Under the pieces are notes generated by a model. That model did no database searches. It saw only the letters and a list, made by a program, of their open reading frames with translations, and was not told where the DNA came from. Position numbers and translations under genes: made by a program. A DNA stretch of 28,389 nt from an uncultured Eubacteriales bacterium (GTDB taxonomy: Bacteria > Bacillota > Clostridia > Oscillospirales > Oscillospiraceae): NCBI GenBank assembly GCA_900556935.1, contig USQL01000017.1:1-28389 (forward strand), read 5' to 3'. This document shows, one piece after another, positions 7,271-12,764 of the stretch (position 1 is its first letter; each line of letters begins with the position of its first letter).

Positions 7271-7480
7271 TCAATCCTCCTCAGGTTCGATTTCAAAGGG
7301 TTCATTGTGCTCCTCCATGGAGGAGACGCAGCGGGGGCAGAAAAACAAATCTTGTTTCGCGAAATAGTAGCGGGTGCAGTCTGTGATGGATTCGCCGCAG
7401 ATATCGCACAGGGGCAGGGAGGCAAGGCGGCGGTCCCATGCGGCCTGGCGGTCGTCTTCCAGCAATGCGGGGTCTGACAT
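7271..7480 (-). CDS. Small zinc-ribbon phage protein
   Basis: 69 aa from the ATG at 7480, with AAAGG upstream; longer in-frame starts have no site. It contains LCDICGESITDCTRYYF and FFCPRC, two CxxC pairs 20-odd residues apart, and an acidic tail EPFEIEPEED. It ends three bases before the next gene's start. Function unknown. Confidence 0.65.
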   Translation of the reverse strand: MSDPALLEDDRQAAWDRRLASLPLCDICGESITDCTRYYFAKQDLFFCPRCVSSMEEHNEPFEIEPEED

Positions 7481-7568
7481 TTGACATTTCCTTTCCGATG
7501 GTGTATAATTTGAGCGTGGGTATTTGGCATACACACGTCCTTTCTCATCCTTTATCCCCTTTCTGCCT

Positions 7569-7610
7569 GGCTCCATCCGCTGTTACCGCAGCGGATGGAG
7601 CCTTCTTTTA
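7569..7610 (+). terminator. Strong hairpin, terminator-like on the plus strand only
   Basis: Arms GGCTCCATCCGCTG and CAGCGGATGGAGCC pair perfectly (14 bp) around a 6-base loop and are followed on the plus strand by TTCTTTTATTT. On the operon (minus) strand the hairpin lacks a T-run, so it would be read through. It lies in the only sizeable gap of the minus operon (7481-7607) and could stop antisense transcription entering the operon. Confidence 0.55.
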
Positions 7611-7826
7611 TTTGAAGCGAAAGGTTTCAAAACGGGTTTCGGTGGAGACATGGCGCTGGTGGATAAGAAGAAACATGTCGGAGTTCTCGGCATCGAAGGC
7701 ACGGGAGGCGGCGGTTTCCTGCTGGCGGAGGCGCTGGTTCTCTGCTCTGAGGGCTTCGTTTTCCCGGCGGAGGCGGCGGTTCTGCTCGGCCAGAATCCGG
7801 TATTTGGAGAGTTCTTCCTGGTTCAT
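7608..7826 (-). CDS. Short coiled-coil phage protein
   Basis: 72 aa. The ATG at 7826 has AGGAGG upstream. Residues about 5-40 form a leucine/arginine-rich heptad pattern (LAEQNRRLRRENEALRAEN, then QRLRQQE) typical of a dimeric coiled coil. The C-terminus is not repetitive. The start overlaps the stop of the preceding gene by four bases. Function unknown. Confidence 0.65.
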   Translation of the reverse strand: MNQEELSKYRILAEQNRRLRRENEALRAENQRLRQQETAASRAFDAENSDMFLLIHQRHVSTETRFETFRFK

Positions 7827-8053
7827 TTTTCAACCTCCTGGGTTTCCAGCTGCTCGGGGTGCTCCACGAGAAAATGCATGATGCAATCGGCGACGGAGGC
7901 GCAGAACACGGGGACGGCGGGGCCGCCGTTAGTGGCGAGTTCCTCAGAGATGCCTTTTACGATGATAGCAATGGACGCTATCATCTGGGTGGCGGTGCCG
8001 GAGGCTTCCCGGATTTTCAGGTAGTTTTTGGTAACAAGCAGGTCAAGTTTCAT
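7823..8053 (-). CDS. Small phage protein, helical
   Basis: 76 aa from the ATG at 8053 (AAGGA upstream). It reads MKLDLLVTKNYLKIREAS, then a small hydrophobic stretch TQMIASIAIIVKGISEELA, ending in QLETQEVEK. It overlaps both neighbours slightly. No known domain. Confidence 0.6.
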   Translation of the reverse strand: MKLDLLVTKNYLKIREASGTATQMIASIAIIVKGISEELATNGGPAVPVFCASVADCIMHFLVEHPEQLETQEVEK

Positions 8054-8339
8054 AATTTCGTCCTTCTTCCTTGAATTTTTTGATTTGTCTGGTATCGTAG
8101 CCCAGATACCGGAGGACCACTCCAATATCTGGGGATAACAGCCTGACGATGGCACGGAGGGTATTTACGTCCATGGTGGAGCGGCCGGTGCGGTAGGCGG
8201 AAACGCGGCTATCGCAGAGGCCCAGAGACAAAGAGAGCTGACGGTCAGACCGGATATTGCAGTAAGCTCTGCGAATGTCCAGCTCCCGGAAAAAGTCATT
8301 CCGGGCGTAACAATCGGCTTTCTGGCGGATACGGGGCAT
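8043..8339 (-). CDS. Small helix-turn-helix-like phage regulator
   Basis: 98 aa from the ATG at 8339 with GGAGG seven bases upstream. The central part (SDRQLSLSLGLCDSRVSAYRT, broken here after the turn) has the spacing of an XRE-type HTH: a first helix, the L-G-L turn and a recognition helix S-R-V-S-A-Y. TMDVNTLRAIVRLL follows, as in phage Cro-like proteins. It probably binds DNA and may act as an early regulator, but its target is unknown. Confidence 0.6.
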   Translation of the reverse strand: MPRIRQKADCYARNDFFRELDIRRAYCNIRSDRQLSLSLGLCDSRVSAYRTGRSTMDVNTLRAIVRLLSPDIGVVLRYLGYDTRQIKKFKEEGRNYET

Positions 8340-8509
8340 CAGGATTCCTCCTTCGGCGGCTCCTTGGGGGGAGCCAGGAGGGCGGCCATATCGGAAAGGC
8401 CCGCCATATAGGTATTGGCCTTTTCCATGGCAGCGGGGCGGAGGTCCGCGGGGATGCGCTGGGCAGCGGAAAGGAACTCTTTGGCGGCCTTCTTTTCCAG
8501 TTCAGACAT
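8339..8509 (-). CDS. 56-aa phage protein
   Basis: A short gene, 56 aa, from the ATG at 8509 (GGAG about ten bases upstream) to a TGA that overlaps the start of the HTH gene. The N-terminus MSELEKKAAKEFLSAAQRIP is helical and the C-terminus is proline/lysine/glutamate-rich. Gene packing and a ribosome binding site support it. Function unknown. Confidence 0.6.
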   Translation of the reverse strand: MSELEKKAAKEFLSAAQRIPADLRPAAMEKANTYMAGLSDMAALLAPPKEPPKEES

Positions 8510-8669
8510 TTTTCTTCATCTCCTTTTCATGGGTGACGGTGACGACACGGATTTTCTGCCAGTCGGTTTCCAGGGGGGATTCCATCAGGGTTTTGTTCTC
8601 CTGGTCGATGCGCTGGGCCTCTTCTTGGGTAATCTCCCGGCCCTGGCAAAAGTAATGGGTTTTTTTCAT
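8502..8669 (-). CDS. 55-aa phage protein
   Basis: 55 aa from the ATG at 8669, with AAAGG upstream. It reads MKKTHYFCQGREITQEEAQR at the N-terminus and ends in KEMKKNV. It overlaps the next gene by eight bases. Function unknown. Confidence 0.6.
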   Translation of the reverse strand: MKKTHYFCQGREITQEEAQRIDQENKTLMESPLETDWQKIRVVTVTHEKEMKKNV

Positions 8670-8731
8670 GGGTTGGTTTTCCTTTCTTGTGGTTGATTTA
8701 TGTGGGAAAATGGGGTAGTATGGATGGATAA

Positions 8732-8804
8732 GGGGGAGGGCGGAGTTGAACCGCCCTTCTGACGGTGGGGTGTTCCGTGTACCGGCTCGCCTACCCGGCC
8801 CCCC
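8732..8804 (-). ncRNA. Degenerate tRNA-like element 1
   Basis: Read on the minus strand it ends like a tRNA: a T stem GGCGG/CCGCC around the canonical loop TTCAACT, then a 3' arm CTCCCCC that pairs with a G-run at the 5' end. The 5' part holds TA followed by GGCG and AGCCGGTA, which looks like positions 8-21 of a tRNA with a normal D-loop. The 3' half of the D stem is missing and the anticodon loop (4-bp stem ACGG/CCGT, 9-base loop) lacks the usual U33. It is therefore a decayed or mimic tRNA, not a working one by inspection. Confidence 0.5.
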
Positions 8805-8810
8805 TGGGGG

Positions 8811-9092
8811 TTACTTTTCGGGGTAGACGGCGTTGAATTCGTCCAGGTCCTGGCGGGCCTGTTCGAGCAAGTTGACTCCATGCAAACGGGCCTGAATCAA
8901 TCTTTTGTCGGCTTGGAAAAGAAAGAGAAGCGTATCTACTCTCGAAGCCGCGTCTCTTGAAGCAGCTATGTTCAGTTCAAGAACCCCGCGAATGCGGTTT
9001 GCGGTATCATCGGAGAGGCGAGGGGCGGAGGTCTCAACGGGGGTCTCAACGGGGGCGGGTGGGCGCTGCGCTCCAACGGATGCGACACCCAT
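8811..9092 (-). CDS. Possible phage protein, start uncertain
   Basis: The C-terminal part (LSDDTANRIRGVLELNIAAS, then VDTLLFLFQADKRLIQARLH, then LDEFNAVYPEK) looks like a genuine helical protein. The frame is open up to 9194, but no start has a good ribosome binding site. The ATG at 9092 is given as a compromise (93 aa) and falls in a proline-rich stretch. It may be translated by read-in from the 66-aa gene upstream, or its 5' end may be damaged. Confidence 0.4.
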   Translation of the reverse strand: MGVASVGAQRPPAPVETPVETSAPRLSDDTANRIRGVLELNIAASRDAASRVDTLLFLFQADKRLIQARLHGVNLLEQARQDLDEFNAVYPEK

Positions 9093-9144
9093 TGGAGCGG
9101 GGTGCCGGAATGCCTGGAATGCGAGAAACAGGGAATTGCGATTC

Positions 9145-9345
9145 TCAAAGGGGAGATGCGGGAAGAGACTTGACTTTCTCCTCCGCCGCCGCATAGGCGA
9201 AGCGGAGGGCTTCCAGATAGGGGTCGTAGGGCGTTTGCTTGCACATGGTCATCCGTTCGTGGTAGCTGATTAAGCCGCGGAGAATGAAGAGGTAAAATTC
9301 CTCCTGGGATATGCGCTTTACTGTGGGCGGGAGATTGGTGTTCAT
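9145..9345 (-). CDS. 66-aa phage protein, first gene of the visible early operon
   Basis: 66 aa from the ATG at 9345, with AGGAGG upstream. It reads MNTNLPPTVKRISQEEFYLF at the start, then ILRGLISYHERMTMCKQTP and YLEALRFAYAAAEEKVKSL. It is helical without a known domain. It is the promoter-proximal gene of the minus-strand operon. Upstream lie two structured elements and then about 750 bases to the probable early promoter. Confidence 0.6.
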   Translation of the reverse strand: MNTNLPPTVKRISQEEFYLFILRGLISYHERMTMCKQTPYDPYLEALRFAYAAAEEKVKSLPASPL

Positions 9346-9399
9346 TGGGGCCTCCTTTTTGGTTGCTTTTTGGTGGGGTACGTGGTATTCTGGGATTGC

Positions 9400-9425
9400 C
9401 TCCCCCGGCGGCTCGACCGGGGGAG
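9400..9425. repeat. Perfect GC hairpin upstream of the early operon
   Basis: Nine-base arms CTCCCCCGG and CCGGGGGAG pair around an 8-base loop. It sits between tRNA-like element 2 and the first early gene in the presumed early leader RNA. No T-run follows on either strand. Confidence 0.5.
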
Positions 9426-9440
9426 AGCCTTTAGGAGGTT

Positions 9441-9494
9441 GGCGGTTACAGGACTTGCACCTGTGGCCCTACGGGCTGCCGGCTGTGGACCGCC
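9441..9494 (-). ncRNA. Short tRNA-like element 2 (no D-arm)
   Basis: On the minus strand the ends pair as an acceptor-like stem (GGCGGT with ACCGCC). The 3' part is a T-arm ACAGG, loop TGCAAGT, CCTGT; the loop fits the T-loop pattern except for G at position 55. Between them is one hairpin, GCCC-GTA-GGGC. There is no D-arm and the total is only about 54 bases. It resembles a minimal tRNA mimic and lies, like element 1, at the head of the early operon. Confidence 0.45.
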
Positions 9495-9507
9495 GGAAAG
9501 GATAAAA

Positions 9508-9954
9508 ATGGGAGAAAACAATCAAACATCAGAAGGGATTTTTGAAAAAATTGAGAGGATAGTAAAAGAGCTTGTAAAAGGGGCAATTGTTCTTGTCGCC
9601 ATTGCTGCGTTGTTTCTTGGTGTGTCTGTCCTATACGGGATGGTCAGCCCAGAGAAGCGGGCGGAAGCGAAGAAAGAAAAAGAGGAAATGTTGGAAGCGG
9701 AGTACCGACGCGGATACGAAGCGGGGCGGAACGCACAAGAATACGACGATTCTGACAAATGGCTTGTGGACGGTGTTAGCTTGCGTGATATATACGATAG
9801 GGTCTGGGATGAATACGGCATGACACCGAACGAAGCATACAGCACTGTGGAGGACTACACATCAGAACCGGACAATGGAGATATTTCGTGGGAAGACTAC
9901 CAAATTGCGCTTGAAGTCGTCTTACGTATTGCAAGCCTGATGCCGTATCAATGA
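9508..9954 (+). CDS. Membrane-anchored protein in the lysogeny region (possible moron)
   Basis: 148 aa from the ATG at 9508, with AAGGA five bases upstream. One clear membrane helix lies at about residues 25-47 (GAIVLVAIAALFLGVSVLYG). A charged segment KRAEAKKEKEEMLEAEYRRG and an acidic soluble domain (YDRVWDEYGMTPNEAYSTVE, then SWEDYQIALEVVLRIASL) follow. Base composition is visibly more AT-rich than the neighbouring early genes. It lies opposite the presumed early leader transcript, on the lysogeny strand, so it may be expressed in the prophage state. Function unknown. Confidence 0.65.
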   Translation: MGENNQTSEGIFEKIERIVKELVKGAIVLVAIAALFLGVSVLYGMVSPEKRAEAKKEKEEMLEAEYRRGYEAGRNAQEYDDSDKWLVDGVSLRDIYDRVWDEYGMTPNEAYSTVEDYTSEPDNGDISWEDYQIALEVVLRIASLMPYQ

Positions 9955-9966
9955 GGATAATTTGCA

Positions 9967-10131
9967 ATGAACCTTACAAGGAACCTTCTGCTATCGGCTC
10001 TGGTAGTGGTTTCGTTTTAGGTGTGCGGCCAAGGCGGAACGAGGGATACCGAAATGGTGGAAGGATGCAGAGACGGGGAAACACCATCCAAAAACATGAA
10101 CTATCCTTGCGTCACACAAGTTGTCAAGTAA
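9967..10131 (+). pseudogene. Short secreted-peptide-like gene interrupted by TAG
   Basis: ATG at 9967, with GAGGAT upstream and 12 bases after the preceding stop, starts MNLTRNLLLSALVVVSF, which looks like a signal peptide. It is followed by TAG (10018-10020) and then 36 open codons in the same frame with three cysteines, to TAA at 10129. This could be a nonsense-mutated small secreted protein, a TAG-recoded reading frame or coincidence. The upstream part alone would be a 17-aa hydrophobic peptide. Confidence 0.35.
10100..10127 (-). promoter_or_regulatory. Probable early (lytic) promoter, minus strand
   Basis: On the minus strand TTGACA (10127-10122) is followed after 16 bases by GATAGT (10105-10100). 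It faces the early operon, whose first visible gene starts at 9345. One arm of an inverted repeat lies in the spacer. Confidence 0.55.
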
Positions 10132-10148
10132 AAAATATGAGTGACGCA
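10108..10148. promoter_or_regulatory. Inverted operator-like repeat at the lysogeny switch
   Basis: TGCGTCAC (10108-10115) and its reverse complement GTGACGCA (10141-10148) flank the -35 box of the minus-strand promoter, and the second arm lies 9 bases upstream of the -35 of the repressor promoter. Paired 8-bp sites between divergent promoters are what an XRE repressor would use. Which protein binds is inference. Confidence 0.55.
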
Positions 10149-10157
10149 TAAAAAAGA

Positions 10158-10186
10158 TTGACTTTTCCCTTCCAACGTGGTATCTT
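10158..10186 (+). promoter_or_regulatory. Promoter of the XRE repressor gene
   Basis: TTGACT (10158-10163), 17-base spacer, TATCTT (10181-10186), followed closely by AAAGGAGG and the repressor start. Confidence 0.65.
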
Positions 10187-10209
10187 CTTCTTGAAAGGAG
10201 GTGCATGGA

Positions 10210-10593
10210 TTGGACGAAATCAATTCCAGAATTTCTGAAGTAATAGAGGATTCTGGACTTTCTAAAACAGAGTTTTCTAAGCGAATCAATGTTTCACAAT
10301 CTCACGTTTCACGTATGGTGAGTGGGGAAACAGGAGTAAGCGACAGAACGATTACCGACATTTGCCGGGTCTTCCGAGTAAATGAAACCTGGCTCCGTAC
10401 CGGAGCCGGGGAGAAATACCGGAAGAAAGCACGGGCGGAGGAGCTGGCGGAACTCTTTGCCGAGCTGGAGGTAGACGACACGGTAAAGGCCCGGTGCATC
10501 CGGACGCTGGCGGAGCTGCCGGAAGAATACTTTGTCCAGGCTATGGAGCTTGGGCGGAAGTTTTTGGAGCAGTACCAGAAGGAAGACGGGTAA
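10210..10593 (+). CDS. XRE-family phage repressor
   Basis: 127 aa. The start is taken as TTG at 10210 because GGAGG lies eight bases upstream; a GTG at 10201 would leave no spacing. The N-terminus (DEINSRISEVIEDSGLSKTE, then FSKRINVSQSHVSRMVSGET, then ICRVFRVNETWLRTG) is a canonical XRE helix-turn-helix domain of about 70 residues. The C-terminal half is helical and probably dimerises. No LexA-type autocleavage peptidase is present, so induction must use another route. It lies just downstream of a divergent promoter pair and an inverted repeat, fitting a CI-like repressor. Confidence 0.85.
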   Translation: MDEINSRISEVIEDSGLSKTEFSKRINVSQSHVSRMVSGETGVSDRTITDICRVFRVNETWLRTGAGEKYRKKARAEELAELFAELEVDDTVKARCIRTLAELPEEYFVQAMELGRKFLEQYQKEDG

Positions 10594-10597
10594 CGGG

Positions 10598-10632
10598 AAA
10601 GGCCGCTGCGGGAGTGCAGCGGCCTTTCTTAT
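10598..10632. terminator. Bidirectional terminator after the repressor gene
   Basis: AAAGGCCGCTGC and GCAGCGGCCTTT pair perfectly around a 6-base loop; T-rich sequence follows on the plus strand and a short CCTTT tail on the other. It separates the repressor from a converging 38-aa minus-strand gene. Confidence 0.8.
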
Positions 10633-10745
10633 TCGATTCGTTGGGAGCGCTTCAGGGAGGTTATGTACGTCGCCCTGAGCCAGACAAGGGGCATTTTTTC
10701 CAGAAGGGGGAGGATTGCGGCAATGAGTTTTTTTCGTTCGTCCAT
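10629..10745 (-). CDS. 38-aa conserved-looking small protein
   Basis: MDERKKLIAAILPLLEKMPL begins at 10745 with AAGGAG eight bases upstream and continues as a basic, amphipathic helix ending in RSQRIE. Very short proteins starting with M-D-(E/K)-R-K-x-L-I and rich in L are common beside repressor genes of Clostridia prophages and integrative elements. It ends at the shared terminator. Function unknown. Confidence 0.5.
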   Translation of the reverse strand: MDERKKLIAAILPLLEKMPLVWLRATYITSLKRSQRIE

Positions 10746-10847
10746 TTTAAGCGCTCCTTTGAAATAATTTGTGCAGAATTCCAAGTTTACAAGGGGAACC
10801 GGCTGGATTTATAATCAATATGACGGTTCCGCAGGTTGGTTATATTA

Positions 10848-10859
10848 GAACGTTCGTTC
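10848..10859. promoter_or_regulatory. LexA-box-like site
   Basis: GAAC-GTTC-GTTC fits the Gram-positive LexA consensus GAAC-N4-GTTC. It follows directly after TATATT (10841-10846), a possible -10 element, and would block the start of a transcript toward the membrane-anchored XRE gene and integrase. Binding by LexA is inference. Confidence 0.5.
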
Positions 10860-10882
10860 GGTCCAATAAAACGGACTTATTC

Positions 10883-11003
10883 GGCCCGGCCCCTGTGCCA
10901 CCAGGGAACCGGGCCATGCCGCCGGATGGAGGTTACACACACAGACTAACACGGGAGAGCGAAAAAAGGAACGGCCCAGACAGGCGAGACACGTCTGTCT
11001 GGG
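10883..11003 (+). other. Structured leader with two hairpins upstream of the membrane-anchored XRE gene
   Basis: Between the 38-aa gene and 11032 I see no convincing protein gene. Two strong inverted repeats are present: GGCCCGG (10883) with CCGGGCC (10909), with an inner CCCTG/CAGGG stem; and CCCAGACAG (10975) with CTGTCTGGG (10995). Neither is followed by a T-run, so they are leader structures rather than terminators. Confidence 0.45.
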
Positions 11004-11031
11004 TCGAACGCAAGCAGAAAGGGGAAAGCGT

Positions 11032-11607
11032 ATGGGTTTTGAAATTATCCAGGAAATGGAGCGGCGTGCCCATGATGCCCGAATTACCGTTCGGGCGGAA
11101 AAAGCACGGTTAGGCTACACGAATAAGCGGCTGGCCGAGGAAAGCGGCGTAGGGGAATCCACGGTGAACAAGATGCTTTCCGGTGCGATACCGAATCCAG
11201 GGGTTATCCAGGCGGCGGCGGTGTGCCGGGTGCTGGGGGTGAGCATTGACAAGGAAATGGGGCTGGACGCGGCACAGGAAGGGCAAGAACCGGCTGGGCC
11301 GCTGCTGGAAGAAAAGGACCGGGCCATAGAAAGGCTGCTGGACAGGAGCCGGATGCAGGAAGAGGAACTAAAGGCAGTACGGGGGACATACAGGCCGCTG
11401 GTTTACGGCTTGTGCGGGCTGTGCGTGCTGCTGACGGTGGTTTGGTGCGTTTATGTGATACTGGATGCCAGACAGCCGGAACAGGGGCTAATCCGGGCCG
11501 GGAGCGTGTCTCCGGTGGTGTGGGTTGGTGCCGCAGGTGTGGTGGTGGTGCTGCTGATTTTGCTGCGCGTCACGGTTAGCCGGTGGTCCCGAAAAGGCAG
11601 AAGGTAG
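11032..11607 (+). CDS. Membrane-anchored XRE-type regulator
   Basis: 191 aa from the ATG at 11032 (AAGGGGAAAG upstream). Residues about 10-75 form an XRE helix-turn-helix (LGYTNKRLAEESGVGESTVN, then KMLSGAIPNPGVIQAAAVCR). A charged helical linker with LLEEKDRAIERLLDRSRMQE follows. Two hydrophobic segments come next, at about 124-145 (LVYGLCGLCVLLTVVWCVYV) and 161-182 (VVWVGAAGVVVVLLILLRV), and the protein ends in basic residues. It is thus a predicted DNA-binding protein held at the membrane, an unusual design for a phage regulator. It ends five bases before the integrase gene and is probably cotranscribed with it. Confidence 0.75.
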   Translation: MGFEIIQEMERRAHDARITVRAEKARLGYTNKRLAEESGVGESTVNKMLSGAIPNPGVIQAAAVCRVLGVSIDKEMGLDAAQEGQEPAGPLLEEKDRAIERLLDRSRMQEEELKAVRGTYRPLVYGLCGLCVLLTVVWCVYVILDARQPEQGLIRAGSVSPVVWVGAAGVVVVLLILLRVTVSRWSRKGRR

Positions 11608-11611
11608 CACT

Positions 11612-12721
11612 ATGGGCAGGAAGCGGAAAGGACATGACATCAAACTGCCGGGGGTGAAACAGCTGCCATCTGGAGCCTGGAATACCAAGATACAGATTGA
11701 CGGGAAACGGGTGTCCATCACCAAGGAGAGCCGGGATGCCTGCATTGCGGAGTACCTGGCACTGAAAAATGGTGTGGTGGAGGCCAAGAAGGAGAAGGTC
11801 CGCGGGAAGGTGACGCTGGAGGAGGCGGTGGAGCGGTATATTGACAGCAAGAGGGGATTTTTGTCACCGTCTACAATAGAGGGATATGAGAAATTCAAGA
11901 GAAATTTCATGCAGTCCAGCATGAAAAGGAATATTTATACAACAACATGCAGCCAATGGCAAGAGGCAATAAAGGCGGAACGGAAGGCGGGGAAAAGCCC
12001 AAAGTATATCAAAAATGGATGGATGTTTTTAGCCGCATGCATCGAAAACGCAGGGGCGGAAAGACCGGAAGTGATGTTATATCCGGCGGAACACAACGAA
12101 CGGGCATATCTGACTCCTGACGAGATAGTCAAGTTTACGGCAGAAGTTAAGGGAAAGCCGGTGGAGATTCCGGCGCTGCTATGTCTGTCAAGCTTGAGGC
12201 GGTCCGAAATGCTGGCGTTGACCTGGGACAATGTGGACCTAAAAAGAGGTGTACTTTACGTTCGTGGCGCAATGGTCCGTGGGCCGGAAGGTCTGACCAC
12301 AAAGGCGCAGAACAAGACGGACAAGTCACGGCGGGCGGTGCCGATTATACCGCCTCTTATGGCGGCGCTGCTGGACATAGAGGACAGGACCGGGCCGGTG
12401 GTTACGATGGGCGGCGACACGGTTTACAAGCAGGTCAAAAAGGCATGTGAGGCGGCGGGGGTTACGTCGGTAGACCTCCACGGGCTGCGGCACAGTTTCG
12501 CGAGTCTGGCATATCATTTACGGATGCCAGAGATGATAGCGGCGGAAATTGGTGGCTGGAATGACCTGGGGACGATGCACAAAATTTATACGCATTTGGC
12601 CGAGAAGGACATAAAGGAAAAGTCGTTAGATTTTTGCAGGTTTTTTGAAACGGGTGGGGATGAAAATGGTAAAAGTGGAAACGGAAGTGGAAATGGAAAT
12701 GGAAATGGCCTAGGGGAATGA
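11612..12721 (+). CDS. int: Tyrosine-type site-specific integrase
   Basis: 369 aa. An N-terminal arm-type-site domain (GAWNTKIQIDGKRVSITKES) and a core-binding SAM-like domain (VTLEEAVERYIDSKRGFLSP) precede the catalytic domain. The catalytic residues are visible: R196 in SSLRRSE, H290-x-x-R293 in HGLRHSF, and the nucleophile Y326 in KIYTHL. The C-terminus carries a Gly-Asn-rich tail from a short GGAAAT repeat, which is unusual. The integrase recombines phage and host attachment sites. It ends 20 bases before a tRNA T-arm-like sequence that is the candidate attachment site. Confidence 0.95.
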   Translation: MGRKRKGHDIKLPGVKQLPSGAWNTKIQIDGKRVSITKESRDACIAEYLALKNGVVEAKKEKVRGKVTLEEAVERYIDSKRGFLSPSTIEGYEKFKRNFMQSSMKRNIYTTTCSQWQEAIKAERKAGKSPKYIKNGWMFLAACIENAGAERPEVMLYPAEHNERAYLTPDEIVKFTAEVKGKPVEIPALLCLSSLRRSEMLALTWDNVDLKRGVLYVRGAMVRGPEGLTTKAQNKTDKSRRAVPIIPPLMAALLDIEDRTGPVVTMGGDTVYKQVKKACEAAGVTSVDLHGLRHSFASLAYHLRMPEMIAAEIGGWNDLGTMHKIYTHLAEKDIKEKSLDFCRFFETGGDENGKSGNGSGNGNGNGLGE

Positions 12722-12735
12722 TTGTTTTGCGATTA

Positions 12736-12764
12736 TAATTGTGGGGTTCGATTCCCCTGACAGT
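12736..12764. other. Candidate prophage attachment core (tRNA T-arm-like)
   Basis: Immediately after the integrase stop lies GTGGGGTTCGATTCCCCTG, a T-stem/T-loop sequence (GGGG-TTCGATT-CCCC) with no rest of a tRNA around it. Partial tRNA 3' ends at integrase-proximal prophage borders are classic attL/attR sequences. The large gene that follows becomes open only from this point, which supports a junction. The second copy should lie to the left, outside the window. Confidence 0.5.

Noticed and set aside
8732..8804. A functional tRNA gene
   Set aside because: The T-arm is convincing, but the D stem is incomplete and the anticodon loop has the wrong size and lacks U33, so it is reported only as tRNA-like.
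8961..9154. Plus-strand frame ending in a protein-like stretch with ECLECEKQ
   Set aside because: No start codon after the preceding stop and no ribosome binding site; the minus-strand genes around it fit the operon better.
10769..11113. Plus-strand 114-codon frame upstream of the membrane-anchored XRE gene
   Set aside because: It spans two strong hairpins and overlaps the XRE gene in another frame, with no ribosome binding site and no recognisable domain.
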